Below are positions 11,876-23,500 of a stretch of DNA of 55,000 nucleotides, in pieces. The position numbers and the translations under genes were made by a program. The stretch lies in the NCBI GenBank assembly GCA_018398765.1, contig JAHBMJ010005944.1:3634-58633 (forward strand). Direction: 5' to 3'. Numbering within the stretch: the first letter of the stretch is position 1; the number at the start of each line of letters is the position of its first letter. The notes beneath the pieces were generated by a model, which had not been told where the DNA came from, did not search any database, and was given only the letters and a program-made list of their open reading frames with translations. Source of the DNA: Chromera velia. Its lineage: Eukaryota > Sar > Chromeraceae.

Positions 11876-11975
11876 CACATACACACATACACATACACAC
11901 ACACATACACATACATATACACACATATACATACATACACACACACACACATATATACGCATACACACACACATA
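11496..11975. repeat. (CA)n/(TACA)n microsatellite, about 480 bp
   Basis: Long (CA)n with TA interruptions and a few GTGATACA and CTCTCT islands. His/Thr and Cys/Val frames across it are artefacts. Confidence 0.9.
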
Positions 11976-12758
11976 CTAACCACTGTAGTAACCAGCATGC
12001 CATTGTGACGCGAAGCAATTGATTACCTAAAGCGGCCGAATTTTAGGATGACTAACTAGCAAAACTAGTCGCAAAACAATATATCCCATGGCCAGGATCG
12101 ATGAAACCAGTCTTAGGCATGCAACAATGAAGGCACCAGCCTTTTGAGTGCATATGTCCTAGCATGTTTCTCAGAAGAAAAAACAAGAAATACTGCTCTA
12201 GATACCGTCTTACAAGCTCCTCGGCCTGCCCCACTCCCCTACCCCCCCGGGCTTCCTATAGTATAAGATTGTATGATATATTATTATTACTATGCCTGGC
12301 TTAGTAATCATAACCTTGATATAACAAGTCTGACTGTATATTTTAAGGAAAAAAATAAATTATAGTTAACTAGGCTATAGTAACTAGGCTAATAACTAGA
12401 TATTAAAATAATTGCTTAGATTTATAATCTAGTTCATAATCCTAGATAGATCGAGAGCCCATTATTAATTATATTTTTTTATTTTGAAAATTTAAACATT
12501 CACTACTTACCGCCCTAGCTAGGCTTTGGTCCATGCAAATGCCTCAATGGGGCCTAGGTTGAGGGATCGAATCTATGTAGGAAATACTAGGTTGGCCTCA
12601 GCCTATATGGCTCACCGGCTTTAACCTCATTATTATTATATCATCATTATCATCACCATCACTTCTCTACCATACACTTACTAGTACACTTATGCGCACC
12701 GGTGTCCTAAAACGTGAGAAGGCAGAAACCCTATGAGCGGAGTTAGAGTACAATAAAT
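11976..12758. other. AT-rich intergenic DNA
   Basis: AT-rich sequence with many stops in all frames and no repeat longer than a few bases. The last 100 bp may be part of the first LINE 3' region. No gene is visible. Confidence 0.5.
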
Positions 12759-12870
12759 ATACCTCAGCTTAGGCTGGGGAACGCCCCGCCCTCCTAGTTC
12801 TAGCGACAGATAGACATAGCGGGCAGGCCCTAGGGCGGAACATATCAATCAATCAATCAAATCAATCAAA
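12759..12870 (+). mobile_element. LINE 3' terminus, first copy
   Basis: The segment starts with a small stem-loop (CCTCAGC-TTA-GGCTGGGG), continues for about 80 bp and ends in (ATCA)n. It is nearly identical to 14523-14632, which directly follows a reverse-transcriptase reading frame, so this is the 3' UTR and tail of another copy of the same family. Almost nothing of its body survives upstream. Confidence 0.7.
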
Positions 12871-14632
12871 TACCTGGGACTAGTCTTATCTACTAACTGC
12901 AACCTAGAGACCATGATGGAGGCGCAGTCAATCAAAGCAGAGAGATGCATGCAGGGACTGATGGGGAAGATAGGAAGGGAGAGAGGGATTCCATCCGCTG
13001 ATTGCTTCAATATATTTAAACAGACAGTATGCGCCGTATGGTTGTATAGATGCAAAATCTATGCATGCCCAGATAGTGCATATACAGAATTCCTAGGCAG
13101 AATTCGACGAGAAGCAAAGGAGATTTGTCAGGTTTGTTTTACATTTGAGAAAGAAAGAAAATTGTGATTGATGATAGAAGGAGATTAAAACTTTCATTCC
13201 GATCCATCTCAAAGTGGCTTCTAAAACAATCTGGTGGGCAGAGAAGGCTTTAAAGGAGAAAAGAAACGAAGCGGTAGGGCAGGCAATCCTCATATGCCTA
13301 AGAAAGGGGGTAGAGAACGAGATGGAGGGGGGGGAGGAATGCATCCTTTTCATCTTTTCCCTCATCTGAAGCAATGTACACAGGCACTCTACACAGACAG
13401 AGGAATGCACCTTTTTGCAAAAGAAAGACTAAAAGGAAGTGCGGGGCAGAGAGGAACACAGGTAGTCAACGAGAAAATGGATGGGATAGAGAGATGGCTG
13501 CTGAAAAAAACAAAAAAAGAGCTAGACGAGAAAAAGAGAGAGGCGTTTGCACATAGAATAGAAAGAAACATAAGAGAGAAGAGCAGTCAGGAGAAGGCAG
13601 AACTGACAGGAGTGATAATGGCTGACGGGTACAGAAAGGTTTCAAACGGAAACCGTCTCCATCTTTCTTTGTTTGAAGACAGAGCAGGTAGAAAGGTTGG
13701 CTCAACAATGAAAATAGACAGAGAGAGAATAGGGAGAGCCCCTTTTTGCTATACGAGAGTGATGCCGCGATCGAAACACAGGAGGAGAGCAGCATGCAGG
13801 GTGGGAGACAGGGCTGTAGCTGTGACTCAGAGAAAAATTCCGGTAAGGGGGGGAGAGAAGGTGCCATTACAGAAAAGGACGTGCCAGTTCTGTCGAGGGT
13901 AGTTGGGAATTGAGGTGGTGGAAGATGAAATCCATCTGGTGACAGAATGTCCTATTTTTGACAGAGAAAGAGCAGAGATGTTCAGGAAGATAGAAGAGAA
14001 ATGGGACAGCAAGATGGAAGAAAGAGCCAGAAAGGCAGCCACAGAAAGAGAAGGGCTCAACAGAGAAGAAGGAAAAAGGGACAACTCGATGCTTTTCTGC
14101 TTTCCGTTGAATGAATATCATGCCGCAGTGGATGAGTTTTTGGGATGGGCGTCATTCAGACGGAGGGTGTTTGAGGAGTGTTCAGGACGGTACGGACACA
14201 TAGAGGGAAACATTCTGGCGGCCAGACATGCAGGAATCATTGGAAGACAGCGGGCGATCGAGAGACTAACAAAAGAATATGAGGAGACAATTGATAACTT
14301 AAAGATGACCGAAGGAGCGTTAGAGTGGGGAAAGAGGGAGCCGCAGAAGAAGATTGATAAAGCGAACAAGAACAGCGAGGAAGCCCAAATCGCATGCCAT
14401 TTCAAATCGATTTTCAGGCCGGAAAGCCAACACGGATCCAGAGCCGTGGCTCGAACAACGAACAATCATGCAGCAGCGGCCAGGGTAACAGACTCTGGCG
14501 GGCCCCGAAGGCGGGGTCTGATACCTCAGCTTAGGCTGGGGAACACCCCGCCCTGCTAGCTCTGGCGACAGATAGACATAGCAGGAAGGCCCTAGGGTGG
14601 AACATATCAATCAATCCAATCAATCAAATAAA
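12871..14632 (+). mobile_element. 5'-truncated LINE, reverse-transcriptase C-terminus, broken
   Basis: The element begins abruptly right after the (ATCA)n tail of the preceding copy with YLGLVLSTNCNLE, the YLG motif that follows the palm of non-LTR reverse transcriptases. Further along come CQFC and then DEIHLVTECPIFDRERAEMF, the C-terminal C-x2-C...H-x4-C zinc motif of LINE proteins. The frame is interrupted by a stop near 13165, a frameshift, and a TAG at 13900-13902 between the CQFC and HLVTEC halves. The 3' end repeats the stem-loop and (ATCA)n tail (14523-14632). The catalytic palm is missing. A dead 5'-truncated insertion, as target-primed reverse transcription usually leaves. Confidence 0.8.
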
Positions 14633-15485
14633 CATATTAGATGATTGAGAGTACTACTGGCAGTTTGTGACTAGGTTTCTAGTCCAGATTCTATAACTAA
14701 TCATTCAAGAATGATAGGGGATTTTAATTATCATCAATATATTATATATAAATGTTTCAAACTTTAGACACTGGCATGCATACTAGCAATTGATTTGATT
14801 GAATCTAGGATTGAATTGAATTTTATCGATATCTATCATCATCATGTAAACCTGAAGTATACTTTCACTATGACATTTGTGTTTTAAGGAGTACAGGACT
14901 CTGTGGTGCATCTCTATAAACTATTAAAGTGCAGGTATTCTTGTAAAGCTTGCTCTAGAACTTGCTCTCAATATGCGAACAAATAAGCTGCCACCTACAC
15001 ATAATGTGAATCAAGTCTAAAAGGGGTTCGAGTGGGCAGAAAAGCAGAGATCGATTGATAGGAATGTACAAAGAGGAGAACCATCTTGACGAAGACTCCT
15101 CCAAAGATTTCGATCGGGTTTGCGTCGCTCCTTGGACCGTCTTGAAGAGACAGTGTAGAGCAGAGAGCGGCAGTGACAAAGCATGCCGCAGAGGCGTGCT
15201 GTCAAATTAAGGAGAGACAGTGGAAGGGGTGCGTGGAGATGTGATCGAAAGCTTCCGGCCTGTTTTCATACAAATGATCCTTCCCACCCGGCCATCTCTG
15301 TCATGTGCCAGTTGACTCAGCGCAGTCCAATTCAGAAGTCCGTCCTTGATAGAAAAGACAAACAAACAGACAGACAGATTGACAGTGACCAGCTGCATGA
15401 GAAGAAATCGCTACAGAGAGCACGAAGGCCGGATTCTCTTCCTGATACTGGCAACCCCTTAATTCCTCCCTGTTTTCTCTCTCGA
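14633..15485. other. AT-rich DNA downstream of gene C
   Basis: AT-rich spacer to about 14950, then sequence of more balanced composition that probably includes the 3' UTR of gene C on the minus strand. No polyadenylation signal can be assigned with confidence and no gene is visible. Confidence 0.4.
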
Positions 15486-17483
15486 TCATCTTTGCATCTC
15501 ACCGCCTCCCCCTTCGAATTCAAACTGCCCCCCCCTCGGGAGCACTCCTCCGAACCCTGCACGCCCCCCCCNCCGGGGCCCGAGGGAAGGGGACCCCGGC
15601 CCCGGCCCCCCTTGAGGAGAGAACCCCCCACCACCTCCTGATGGCTGATGCACTTCCAAATGTTCGACTCCCACCTGATTGAGTGAGTCCACACACACAC
15701 ACACACACACACAGAGAGACAGACAGAGACAGAAGGAAAGAAGGAAAGAAAGAGGCACAGGGATGCATTTTGTGTGTGATTTGTCAATGTGCATGCTTAA
15801 ACAAAAAGCGTATCGCTCTACACTTCTGATAAACAAATAGACACACGCAGAAAGAAAGTGACAAACAGGGAGACATACACGCAAATTCAATAGCCAGAAG
15901 GAAAAGGACTGTATGTGGCCAGAATGCACACGGAAGAATTCACACGCGACAGTCCAGTTCGTCCATGTGTGAAAGGAGCCAGAGGTGGAAGCCAGCCTCT
16001 CAAACTTTCTCTCTTTCGTCCAGACGCAGACACACACAGAGAGAGAAGATCATCCAGAAATTCACAAATCAAGCAAGGAGGACCGACCAGGATGGTGTCT
16101 GTCTCTTGCAAGCTCTCTTCTGAGAGGACTGCAACCATCGGACCCCCGCAGCTCTGCAACGCAGTGACAGAAAGAGGCATGCACGTAGTCATGATACAGT
16201 CATGGCAAAGAGATGCGCAGGCGGAACTTCAAAGAACAAAAGGCAGGGCCTGCCTCGTTCTCTCTTGCTCAAGCCAGGACGTTTTCTACAAAACCTAGAT
16301 TATTATTTCTGCTTTTCCACAAAAAGAAACCTGACGCCCACCCCTTCGGAGAACCGCTCTTCTCTGTATTTATTTCTCTATGAAGCACGGACGTTTTTGC
16401 CCGTTTGATCCAATTAAGCCGGCCTCGACTTTCCTCACCTGGCCTAGACTTACGTAACACTTTTGTGCTTTCCTCCTCGCCAAAAGGGAAGACAGAAAGG
16501 GGAAAAGAAAAAGAGAGAAAAACAGAGAGAGAGCGCTCTATCTGTACAGACTCTAGCTTTCCGCTCACCTTGCCACCTGTAGCAACGCTTTCGAGGCGCT
16601 GTTTCTGACGGCCGATGAACAGAGTGTACCTGCAGGCACGGGCAGACAGCACAGCACCGTCAATGCTCGCCACATGCATGACTTTCAAGCATAGACTGGC
16701 ATGAAACAGTGCAACCAAACTTCAGTGACGGACTCTCTCTCTCTCTCTCACTCTCTCTCCCTCCCTCCCCATCTTTCTGCCTGACGACATTTTGATGAAG
16801 TCTTTCAAAGTGGAAAAGAAATGGGTCAGTCAGTAGAGGCATGCTGAGCGAAACAGCAGAATTCCAGAAGGTGGACTTCGAGAGAAAGAAATTGAAGATC
16901 AGATACCGAAGGATGCTTTCTTTCAAACGGTCCAAGGAAGCGATCAACAACTAAAAAAAAAAAAGATGCTAAGAAAGAACGAAACAGATAGAAGTCGACT
17001 AATACCCAAGAATGTACACAGAGAGAAAAACTTTAGAGAGACTCACTGGACGCGGACTCTATCCGGGACCCAGAGCCAAAGCGAGCATAGGCCAAAGCCT
17101 TCCTGTCCCCCTAGCTCTTTTTCCGCAATTTGTCTGCGCGCACAGGCCCTCCCACATATCCACACTCGAACATAAACAAGTACGGGTACAAGTACGAGTA
17201 CAAGCACACATACAAAAAGACAGTGCGCACAGGCGTACGCACGGACGTGCGCCAAGCTACAGAGAGTCAGAGATTCAGAGAGAGTGCTCAGAAAGCCATT
17301 GCAATCCATGAAGCTCAAAGAAGCGGAAGGGAAAAAAGCAACACTTCATACAAAAACTTTGACGCAAATAACAAACGGACAAACTAAACGGAAGGAGGAC
17401 AGAAAAAGCAGGAGCGACGTGCACCCAGACAGACAGGCAGACAGACAGACACACACACACACACACGCACACGCACACGCACA

Positions 17484-17535
<52 letters not shown>

Positions 17536-20500
17536 GAAAAGGAAAGGGAAAGGGAAACGAAGCGAAAGAGGAAGAGAGAGAAAAAGTGAGAGCGAGAGCT
17601 TGAGAGACAGACAAACAAACAGACAGACAGACAGACAGAGAGCTAGACTGACTGACTTTGGAACCCCTCCCTGTGGGAAGAACTGCAGTTTGCATCCATT
17701 CAGCCCAGAGGCCGTGAACTTGGGGGACCAGATAGAGTGGCCCCAGGGGCATTTGCGTATCTGCTCTGTCAGACGGTCAATCCGCCACTCGACCCGCCTC
17801 GGTCCCCCTGAGCCCCCGTTACTAGGCGCACGGGACGCAGACCCAGAACCAGGGGTGGGTCCTGGACCGCCCCCTCTAGAGCTGGGGGCTGCCGAAGAAG
17901 GCTGCTGTGCTACAGGGGTGTCGTGCCTGTCCCTGCTGACTGCATTTCCGTTTGGTGCGGATTTAGATGGGGGGGGGGAGGTGTACCCGTAGTCGTGGGC
18001 TTCTTCTCCCTTTCCTGCTGCCGACTCTCCCCTGAAGTCCCTGTCGGAGGGCTGCTGCAGGAAGCGGGCCCTTGAGGGGGGTCCGTCGTTAGACCCTCTG
18101 AGAGAAGACTCGACTCCAAGGGGAGAGGAGTGAGGACCACCTCTCCTGTAGGTCGGCGTGGTAGGTCTTGCAAACGACGTTGCTGCAGCTGTGCATGGGT
18201 GTGGGTGGTCTCCTCTAAGGTGGTTTGAGGAAGGCGAAGTGCGATCGTCTGCTTCATCATCATGAGGCTGATGGGTGTGGGCGGGAATGCCGTTAGATGT
18301 TTGAGGAGGTCCCCTTGTGAGGGAAGGATCCGGAAGGGATTGTCGGTCGGCTGCGGACTCAGGTCGTGTGTAGGTTCTCGAAGGAGAGGAGAAATGGGGC
18401 TGTAGGCCTGTGAACCCCTCGTGACCATTCTCTGTTCGCGTTTGCTGTGCTTTGACTGCTTCCAGCTCTTGAGTGACAGCCTGAATCTCAGCAACGATCA
18501 CTGAGATGGAATTTTCTATCTGCTTTGACAGCTGATCGGCCAGGGCCTCCAGTTGAGAAGCCAGACGTTGGCGTTCTCTCTTGGAGGACCGGGCGTCTGC
18601 CTGAAGGGTCTCCAGCTCTTCTCGCAAGGGGGCGATGGATTCTGCAAACATCAGACAGACAGAAGGCGGGAGCAAGAAAGGGAGGGAAGCAGAAATGGAT
18701 ATCGAGTAGTGAGCCAAATTCAGGGGTCAGTAGAAGTCCTTTGCTTACTCAACCTTCTGCATGGGGCGCTCCACACGGCATCCATCCACAGAGACTGAAA
18801 TTGAAATGAAAGGCGCCAGCAGGGACAGCCGCTTCCAACCAAATCGGGACAGTCTTCCCACGAAAACCGCCTCACACGAGATGAGGCTAAGTCGATGACT
18901 CGTTTCTCATCCACCCTCTCTTCAACGGGGGCGTTTTTTCTTCAACGGAAAAAGAAGAACAAATGTGGAGAGGCAAACATGAATAGGGCCCAGATCGAGC
19001 AGATTCTATGAAAAGCTCAGAAGGCAAGGCGAAAAAACCGAATGACACAGACAGTTGCCTGTCTAATTCATTCCGTCGAGTGCAATTCTCGCTCATCTTC
19101 CTCACACCTCAGTGATGCATCTGACCGACCGACCTTCCATCCTTTCCATTTCTGCTGCACCCCCTCTCCTTCCCTCTCCTTCTCTCTCCCTTTCCCTCTC
19201 GGCAGCTTCCTTCTCCTTCTCATCCAGACGAGCCAACAACTCGTCTCGCACCTCCGCAACTTGTGCTGACACCGCCCGTCTGGCCTCAAGAATTCTATCA
19301 GACACATCCGCAGAGAGCCCCTCCAACGCTCGACCGCTACGACGTTCCTGCTCTCCCAGACGCCCCTCTAGACCCTCTGCACGAGAATGGGCGTCGTTCA
19401 ATCGACCCATTGCTTCCGTCACTCGCGAGTCTGTCTGCTCAAGCTGTGCGGCAATAGTCTGTAGCTCCTTCTGCAGGCCACTGTACGTTTCTCTTTCCCC
19501 CCTGTGGGAGTCCTTCTGCTGCTGTCTCTGTTTGTTCAAACTCGCCACCTGCTCCCCCACATCGTTGCAAAACCTTTCGAGGAAATCCAATTTGTCTAAA
19601 ATGGGGGGCAGACAACGACTCCGCAGGTTCTGGAGATCTGCGGACACAGCAGCGGTGGTGGTGGCGTTACACTCCCCTGCCCCCTTGCCCCTCTCCCTCT
19701 CCTCTCGCTCTCTGAGGCCACTCAACACTTCATCGACGCGACTCTCCACCCCTTCCAGTCTCCTGCCCAACAGACGCGCTGCGAAACCAACCGACAGACA
19801 GACAACGTTTGCAGGCAAGAAGACATACGGAGAGATACGGAAAGCGCACACAACAAATTGCACATAAACAAAGAAAATGACTAAACGAAAAAGAATCTTC
19901 CGATTTCTGTGGCAGCCGGCAGAGAGAAAGAGAAACGGAAACAGAAAAGGCGAACATTGACAGAGAGCAGAAGCAAACAAGGACCTCACTCAATCCGAAG
20001 GCAAAAAAAGTCCAAAAGTTCCTTCCTGCTAAATCTCATGCACGGATCCCACCCATGCAGTTGAGCGAATTATGAATGTCTTCTTCTTCACAAAAGCGGC
20101 CACATATCGACGAACGCAAACACAAACGACAGAACAAAGACGAGCCCACCCACCGTCCTCTGCAGACTCTCCACTCGCCTCCCGCACCCTCTCGACGATC
20201 GATGCAGCCTCCACTGCGGCATCCTCATTCACCTCCACCCTCTCGCGGAGACTGCGGATGTCAGCCACCACCGCATCCAGAGACTCACGTCTGTGTTTTC
20301 CGAACTCTGCTTGGAGGACGCGTTGCACCGCAGCGTCAAAATCAGGATCCACTGTGGCGTCGGGCAACAGACCCAAACGACCATTGTGGGGTCGTCGTTC
20401 CCTCCCTCTCTCTGTCCGCATCTCCTCTCGCAAAGCCGCAATCTCATTGAACAACGACTCCCTGACCGATTCCATATCCTCCCTCAACACAGACTTAGCA

Positions 20501-23500
20501 CGAATCAAGGCATCCTGTGCCCCAGGATCTAGGCTCATTCCGCCCCCTACCGCCGGCCTCTGACCAATCGCTACAGCGTCTTGCAAAGACGCAACCGCCC
20601 TTTGGAGAGATGCAATCTCCGCGTGCGCTGAGCGCATACGGTGTTCAAAATCCTCCCCCGACCCCCCTGCAGGCTTCCCTCCTGGTCCTAGTCCATGGGT
20701 CGCAGACGACACCCCCTTATCCTCCTCCCTCCGTTGCAGCACACGAAGCACAACAGCCTCGATTGACGCTGCGTGCTCGGATCCTAGGTCAGTCCGACTG
20801 CCCCCCTTTACACGACGCTCCCGTTCCTTCCCCTGTGCAGAAATGACAGACTGAACCTGTCCGTGCAACGAGGTCAGCTGCTTCTGCAGAGTACCGCAGT
20901 ACGTCTCGAGCTCGGCTGCATAGTCCCTCAACGCCCCCACATCTGCCCTGAGGAGGTTGAAATGGTCTGCCTTCACTAGACCCTCCAGCAACCCTGTGGC
21001 TGTATCCCCTCCTTCCCCCTCGACACCCCCGTCAGAATGCTCTCCTGATGTCTGAGAGCGTTTCACTCTGTTGCTATTCGTCTGAACAGAGAGAGCCGAA
21101 AGACGGGCGTTGAAATTTTCCAACTGCGACGCCGTCCTTTCCTCTCGGTCGGCCAACTGTCCCGAAATCCAATTCATCACGGCATCTGCATCTCTCTCGT
21201 GAAGAGACAGGAAGAGAGAACAGAATGAAAATACAAACAAACAAAAGCGGTGCATGATCCGACCGACATCATCAAAATGCAATCCAGCCAATCACGACAC
21301 GAGTACGAAATGTTCTCAAGGGATCGCTGACGGGTCTGTCAAGCGGAAAGGATATGATTTCGAGGTTTGATGACAGATCGGACGAAGCGATCAAGAAACC
21401 GAAAGAGACAGGAAGATTGGAACTGAGAGATAGCAGAACAAAAAAAATGGAGCACGCACGAAACGTCGAAAGTTGGAGTGAGAAAAAAGAACTCCCGAAA
21501 ACCCCCCGCTACCGCTAGAACAGAAGGAGACGTTCCCTGCAGACGCATCGTTACATCGCCCATGAAAAAGAAAAGTCCAGCCCCCCCGAGTGAGTACCTT
21601 TGATCTCCTCAGTCTTCTCACTTCCCCCTCCCTGCACACGCAGAGAAGAGTGCCGGGACGTCTCCCTCGCCAACCGGTCCAGCGTCGTAGCAAGGGACGT
21701 CAGCGTACCCCTCACCCACACACCCAGGTCTGCAAGGGCAGAGCGCGTACGGGGTCGGGAGGCCCCCCCAGGCAGCTGCAGCGACTGCGACAGAGTATCA
21801 CTACCACTACCGGTGTATGGCGACACTCCCGAACCACCCGGCATGGAGGGGTACCTCTCAAGCGCTGCAGATCAACACAGGGGCATGCACACGTGATCGC
21901 ACAACAAATGCATCTCCATGCAGACTGCAAGGAACCAAAGAAAGACTTCAAGGTTCGTGATCCTCATCCGTCCCTCACAGACACTCGACCCACGCAGCAG
22001 CCGTCCTGTCCTTCGGTCAGGTGAGTCTCTGTATCTCTTCACTCTCCACAAAGACTTGCACGAGCCACCGGTAGAGACTCGCGCAAAAAAAGCAAGAAAA
22101 AGCCAAGCAAGGTTGCCGACAAAGTCGGACAGGCGACTGAACAGCGATGTAGCCCCCCGCTCAAAGCTTTCGCAGAGCCGACCAACCATCTTGTATCTGC
22201 CGACTACACCCTCGCAGTTCATTCGCAAGTGGGACGTCTTCCCCTTCCCCCCCTCCGTGTGCCTCCACTTCATGGAAGGAAGGCTGCTGTGCATGAGGGG
22301 GGTCGCCTGAGAGGGCCATCAGCCCCGGAGGGGAACCCGACAAAGAGGGCGGGTAGTCTCCGTCCTCCCCCCACACTCCCTTCTCCTTCTTTGACGCTTC
22401 TCCCTTCTCCCTCTGCCCCCCCCTCTCTATTGCCACCAGAGCCAGACACGCGAGTTCGTCTCGGAGCTCTGCATCCATCCATCCGTTCATCCAGCCAGCG
22501 TCAGAACATCCATCAGTCACACACCAGAGCGACCGAAAGAGAGAGACAGACTTGCAGACAGAGTGGAGGAAGAATGCCAGAAAAAAAAAAAGAGCGACAA
22601 AGAACCCAATCATGCATCCGTCCAGATTGAATTAAGGTCGATTTCTGATTCCCAGCAGCAGCTCCCCCTGGACCAAAAAATCTCTCTTGCTGATACGAAC
22701 ATTGAATACCTACAGAATTCATGTGGGTCTCCTTTCTCTCTCTGCCCTGTAATTAATCTGACAGACCGACCTTGAATGGCATCGCGGGCAGTTGCCAATT
22801 CCTCTTCGCAAAACTTTTTCACATCCTCCACCGCACTCACGACCGTGCGCTCCGTCTGGCACGCACCCTGACCAACTGCAGACGCGCCTGCGACAGCTAC
22901 AGTACCACTACAGGTCCCCCCACCACTTGTCACCCCTGTGCCCATCCCCGCATGCCGTCCCGAGGCTTTGTATTCTCCACCAGGTCCGCACGCAGATACT
23001 GACGTCAGGGGTGATCCCGGAGGAGGAAAAGCAGCGAATCGCGCTTCTAAGTCTGCAATACGTTTGCTGATGCTCTTCAGAATTTCTTTTTCCTCTCCAG
23101 CAGACTGGGAAGCTCCCGGAGTGGGCCCCCTCAGATGCACCGAAGAGGACCCAGGCACCGTTTCCCCCCCCGCTTGTGAGGCACCGTCAACTTTCTTTCT
23201 CGATTCTGCGCCTACCCTGGAGGAGCCCCGCGGCTCGGGTTTCTCTTGCCCCCCTCCGGCGGCAACTGCCTCTAGGCCCTCCATTTTTCTCAGCATCTCA
23301 GACTGAGCAGCAACGATCTCTTCCCGAAATCCTTCCGTGCTCATTCGGCCTGTTTCTTCGCGCTGCTGCACGGACACAGGTAGAGAAAGGGTCACGTTCA
23401 CATATGGGGAAGGAGAGACTGCAGAGACGGATGAATAGCAGAGGCAGTCACTAACAACCTCTTCTTTCTGTAGTTCTTCAATTCAACATCAAATTGTCCC

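Noticed and set aside
13234-13902. Independent host gene of 222 residues
   Set aside because: It is the middle of the LINE protein: the CQFC at its end pairs with HLVTEC across the TAG at 13900.
17275-17656. Extension of gene C exon 10 past 17657 as coding sequence
   Set aside because: The frame continues only through Ser/Leu/Cys/Val microsatellite translation; a GTCAGT donor at 17656 and an in-phase next exon carrying the domain continuation explain it as intron.
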